Shown here: piece by piece, positions 7,225 through 10,000 of the stretch
Layout of the letters: each line of letters begins with the position of its first letter
How positions within the stretch are numbered: position 1 is the first letter of the stretch
NCBI GenBank assembly: GCA_012295275.1
Contig: CM022665.1
Location: 39,627,295-39,637,294, forward strand
From: Chrysomallon squamiferum
Taxonomy: Eukaryota; Mollusca; Gastropoda; Neomphalida; Peltospiridae
Direction of reading: 5' to 3'
Length of the DNA: 10,000 bases
Notes under the pieces: model-generated
Told to the model about the DNA's origin: nothing
Seen by the model: the letters and a program-made list of their open reading frames with translations, nothing else
Database searches by the model: none
Program-made: the position numbers and the translations under genes

Positions 7225-7551
7225 GTGCTTCGTGCAACAAATAAATACGATGGAGAAAAAGGAATTAGTTCATTTCGCGTATCAAACAAGACGACGCGAA
7301 CGTGGTTAGCCGAACATACCGGGGATTTTGTTTATCAGCGACATCATCGTCTTGTTCAAACAGCATGCCGTCGTGGCTGTCAGAGCTGTCGTGTGGATAA
7401 CGGCGCTAATCATTTGAGTTACCAAGTGCCTGTACGTTGCATCGTTCCTTCCAGCGTGTTTTGCTGCACTTAGATTACAGAAGAGTTAAAAGCGAAAATC
7501 GGAGAGAAGATAAATCATCTAGCAGTGATATTAGTCAACACTGAGTCAGTG
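7225..7551 (+). other. GC-balanced block before a 40-nt poly-A, possible retroposed sequence
   Basis: This block is markedly less AT-rich than its surroundings. An 82-codon open frame at 7225-7473 begins with GTG and contains no internal ATG, so it is not a standalone gene; it could be an exon or chance. Its translation has a Cys/Arg-rich middle (ACRRGCQSCR) but matches no family I recognise. In another frame, ATG at 7250 has a strong start context (ACGATGG) but only 19 codons. A very long A-run follows at 7552, as expected of a retroposon or processed transcript. However, there is no AATAAA close to the tail and no target-site duplication was found. Confidence 0.25.

Positions 7552-7591
<40 letters not shown>
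7552..7591 (+). repeat. Poly-A, 40 nt
   Basis: Forty consecutive A, the longest homopolymer in the window. It abuts the GC-balanced block on its left and unique sequence on its right. It is either a retroposition tail or an expanded homopolymer. The length suggests it is young or unstable. Confidence 0.97.
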
Positions 7592-7594
<3 letters not shown>

Positions 7595-7944
7595 TTGAAC
7601 TCTGCTTGGATTGCACTATAAATAAAATAATGAGTTTAAAATGTTTGTGACGAATTTTATTATTCTGTTATTAAGGGTATTACTTTGATAGTTTTTAGTT
7701 TGTTTTTTTATTTTTTAATTTAACTTCTCTTTTCTTTTCTTTTTAAATTTTTAAAAAATTTTAAGGATTGGTTTGAGGACTGGCTTGGATAATTACAAAC
7801 AGCTATCACGTGAAAGGATTCTTGCCAGAAATTAATGTTGAAAGAAATCTAGTAATGACTAACACTGACAGATATTTCAAAAGCGACAGCAGCATCAAAT
7901 CTTTAACTGCTTTAATATATTACAAAAATGATTCTTACTAAAGG
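7592..7944. other. AT-rich unique sequence, no gene seen
   Basis: It includes a T-rich stretch (about 7690-7760) with TTTTCTTTTC units and a near-palindromic run of A and T. GGATTGGTTTGAGGACTGGC near 7765 faintly resembles the 15-bp repeat that follows and may be an outlying decayed unit. Confidence 0.55.
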
Positions 7945-8345
7945 GCTTCGTACTGGTGGGTTTAGAGTTGGTGTTATAAAGTTGGTTGGGTATGTTGGAG
8001 GACACAGATTTGATGGGTTTAAAGTTGGTGGTAAAGACTGGTTGAGTGTATAATTGGTGGGCTTAATAAAAATGCTGGCTAGAGAGTTGATATACATGTA
8101 TAAAAAAGCTGGTGGATATAAATTAGTGGATGTCACATCAATGGGTACAGATTTGGTGGGTATGTATTTGAGTGATGTGGTGTTGGGTGTATAGAGTTGA
8201 CAGATACAAATTTGCTGTGTGTATCTGCAGTTTATTTTAACAATTCTTCTTCTTTTAATATTCACTGGTGGATATAGAGTTGGTGGGTATTAAGTCGATG
8301 GGTGCAGAATTGGTGAATTTATAATCTGATTGGTACAGAATTCAT
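7945..8345. repeat. Degenerate ~15-bp minisatellite
   Basis: Variants of GGTGGGTATAGAGTT recur about every 14-17 bp. Clear examples begin near 7954, 7970, 8012, 8026, 8056, 8110, 8155, 8266 and 8282. A non-repeat interruption lies at about 8222-8262. The plus strand is G/T-rich and short of C. Because the unit is five codons long, it leaves a 117-codon minus-strand frame open (7912-8265) with Pro/Thr/Asn-rich near-pentapeptide periodicity. This is more easily explained by repeat structure than by coding. Confidence 0.8.
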
Positions 8346-8830
8346 ATCCCGACCCTGAATCCTGACATGAGTGATTCTTCTCTCGGAGAAATCTTCGTTC
8401 ATCTTGGTCATATAACACAGCGTCACGTATTATATTCCCCGAGACAACACAGAACATGCTGCAGTTTTACTAAAATCACAAGCCTCGTAAAAGCTGACTA
8501 ACTGGTCATAACTTTCCCAGTCGAAGTCACCGAGCTGCCACATATCTCTGTCTGAGGTGTCCAGACTTGCACTAATACGTCATGAATACTAAATTGAACA
8601 GACGCAACTAAAACAAATATGTGCCAGAGTTTCCATCTAAATTTATATTTTATTTAGGTTGTTAACTTCACTGGGATCTGCGTGAAATTGAAACTGCTGA
8701 TATATATTTTTTTTAATCAATCACTGATCAAAATAGTGGAGTTTTACAACGAGACTTTTATGTTCTAACAGTCATGTTTAGTAGTTTTACGTCATATCAT
8801 GCAGATTAAGGTTAAGCTTGTAGAATTATG
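8346..8830. other. Unique sequence, no gene seen
   Basis: It is more GC-balanced at 8346-8600, then AT-rich. No open frame or recognised element is present. CCCAGTCGAAGTCAC at 8516-8530 matches CCCAGTCGAAATCAC at 5144-5158 at 14 of 15 positions, but the similarity does not extend further. Confidence 0.55.
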
Positions 8831-9230
8831 TAACCAATCTTTTTTTTTTTTTTTTCGAAGAATTAACTTTCAAGAAAGTGTTTTTTATTTTGTGTTTATT
8901 TTTTTTTTTTTTAACGGTCTAATTTCTTGACCATTCATTTTACACAGCAGCCTCATATTTTAACCAATCGTTTTTAACAATTTCACCTCTTAGCCAATGA
9001 AATGTGTCTATATAACATCATTAACAATTAACTGTAATGATCTAACAGTTTAGCCAATAATCTTTTACAGTCTGATATTTTTAGCCAGTCATTTTTCACA
9101 TCATCTTATTTTAACCAATCATCTTTCAACATATCACATTTTAAACAATCGTTTTTCACAGTTTCAGTTGTGAACCAAAAGTTTTTCATATATCACATTT
9201 TAACCAATCAACATTTACTACACTTCAGTC
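8831..9230. repeat. 30-bp minisatellite with periodic CCAAT
   Basis: From 8961, nine consecutive 30-bp units begin at 8961, 8991, 9021, 9051, 9081, 9111, 9141, 9171 and 9201. Each starts with a variant of TTAACCAATC, followed by a T-rich part and a CA/TCACA part. More decayed copies extend left to 8831, where TAACCAATC precedes a poly-T. Exact CCAAT occurs at 8834, 8964, 8994, 9054, 9115 and 9204, with near-matches in the other units. Units are well diverged, but the register is held with at most 1-bp slips. Confidence 0.88.
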
Positions 9231-9402
9231 ACTATACATTAACATTCTGCTTTGTTTTCGTTTCAACCTGTCTGCATTCAGTTTTTCTTTTAACATATTC
9301 ATTGCTTGGTTTTCTTTCTCCTTGTTGTTACATGAATAATGAGACTGCATTCAATGGCGCGTTTAGCAATTTTTAAAGGGTATCCAACAAAATTAACCAG
9401 TA

Positions 9403-9632
<230 letters not shown>

Positions 9633-9637
9633 ATTTG

Positions 9638-9680
9638 TATGTGTGTGTATGTGTGTAGGTAGGTAGGCAGGCAGGCAGGT
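9638..9680. repeat. TATG/TG then (GTAG)3 and (GCAG)3
   Basis: Directly after the CT run and a TTATTT spacer, the sequence passes through GTATGTGTGTGTATGTGTGT into three GTAG-type and three GCAG-type tetranucleotides. The single-base T-to-C switch between the two tetranucleotides shows one motif arising from the other. Confidence 0.93.
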
Positions 9681-9689
9681 ACAGATTCC

Positions 9690-9990
9690 AATCAACCCAA
9701 CCTAGACCCACTCCCGTGTGCAAGTTCTCTCGATTTCATTTTCCACTCAACTGGTCTACCAGGGCCTTAACGGGATTTGTGTCTCCTGTGTTATAAATTA
9801 TTACTGAACTGGCGAATGCGTGGCGACACAACGATTTCAGTCGTTAGATTCAAGCTTGAAAACCCGCAACAGATTCCAGTCCTAAAGCCAGTTACACTTA
9901 ATAAAAGAATGGATATTTGGTTAACGGTATTTCACCGGTGTTGTTTTAAATTAACCGTAATTAGATATTAGATATACAGTTGTTTACACA
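9690..9990. other. Unique sequence upstream of a possible start codon
   Basis: This is GC-balanced unique sequence. A TATAAAT at 9793-9799 could be a TATA box. The 64-codon open frame at 9777-9971 begins with TTG and has no recognisable family, so it is not called. The 12-bp palindrome TTCAAGCTTGAA (9849-9860) is within chance expectation. Confidence 0.4.
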
Positions 9991-10000
9991 ATGGCGCTGA
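9991..10000 (+). CDS. Possible start of a coding region running off the window
   Basis: An ATG at 9991 is preceded by CACA and followed by G, an excellent invertebrate translation-start context. Only three codons (Met-Ala-Leu) are visible, so no product can be suggested. The unique, GC-balanced sequence upstream is compatible with a promoter or 5' untranslated region, but a chance ATG is at least as likely. Confidence 0.12.

Noticed and set aside
7285-7356. Inverted repeat AACAAGACGA / TCGTCTTGTT as ends of a mobile element
   Set aside because: The arms are only 10 bp with a 52-nt spacer inside the block. There are no target-site duplications, and the spacing is too short for a known element.
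5144-8530. Shared CCCAGTCGAA[A/G]TCAC at 5144 and 8516 as evidence of a dispersed element
   Set aside because: The match covers only 15 bases and does not extend. One or two such pairs are expected by chance in a window this size.
1801-9230. CRISPR array from regularly spaced repeats
   Set aside because: The arrays are head-to-tail tandem repeats without unique spacers, and the window is eukaryotic in character.

Overview
This window looks like non-coding DNA from a eukaryotic, probably marine invertebrate, genome. It is strongly AT-rich and crowded with microsatellites (ATT, CA/TG, CT/GA, TTTA, CAAA, poly-A) and diverged minisatellites. No open reading frame can be supported as a gene: the longest are low-complexity translations of repeats, and several begin at GTG or TTG, which eukaryotes rarely use as starts. 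The density and mix of repeats suit a mollusc (cephalopod or gastropod), but this is an impression from composition, not an identification. No bacterial, phage or CRISPR features were seen. Layout, left half: 1-606 is an ATT microsatellite followed by unique sequence. 609-812 is a roughly 50-bp tandem array whose units alternate T-runs and A-runs. 813-1180 is a more GC-balanced stretch with an unassigned open frame and a GC-rich hairpin. 1310-1351 is a CA/poly-A tract. 1801-2078 is a clear 40-bp minisatellite of seven units. 2263-2725 is unique sequence with CRE-like motifs. 2729-3015 is a TTTA/TTTG/ATT/ATC compound repeat. 3141-3740 is unique. 3741-4134 is a chain of pyrimidine, TC, CAAA, ATT and poly-A tracts. 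4391-4856 is a TTTA-rich higher-order repeat. Layout, right half: 5031-5165 may be a decayed minus-strand tRNA-derived SINE fragment. 5169-5281 holds TG and TA repeats. 5610-5724 holds GA, TA, GC and CA repeats, with 81 bp of perfect purine-pyrimidine alternation. 5826-6254 is an A-rich, almost T-free domain around an AAT repeat. 6590-6830 is degenerate CA/TA sequence. 7225-7551 is GC-balanced sequence ending in a 40-nt poly-A, possibly a retroposon. 7945-8345 is a degenerate 15-bp minisatellite. 8831-9230 is a 30-bp minisatellite carrying regularly spaced CCAAT pentamers. 9403-9630 is a local duplication whose second copy has grown into (CT)55. The last 10 bases contain an ATG in excellent invertebrate start context, so a gene might begin just beyond the window. 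There is no set of genes here acting together, and I see no evidence of a new multi-gene system. The interest lies in the architecture and possible DNA structure of the repeats.
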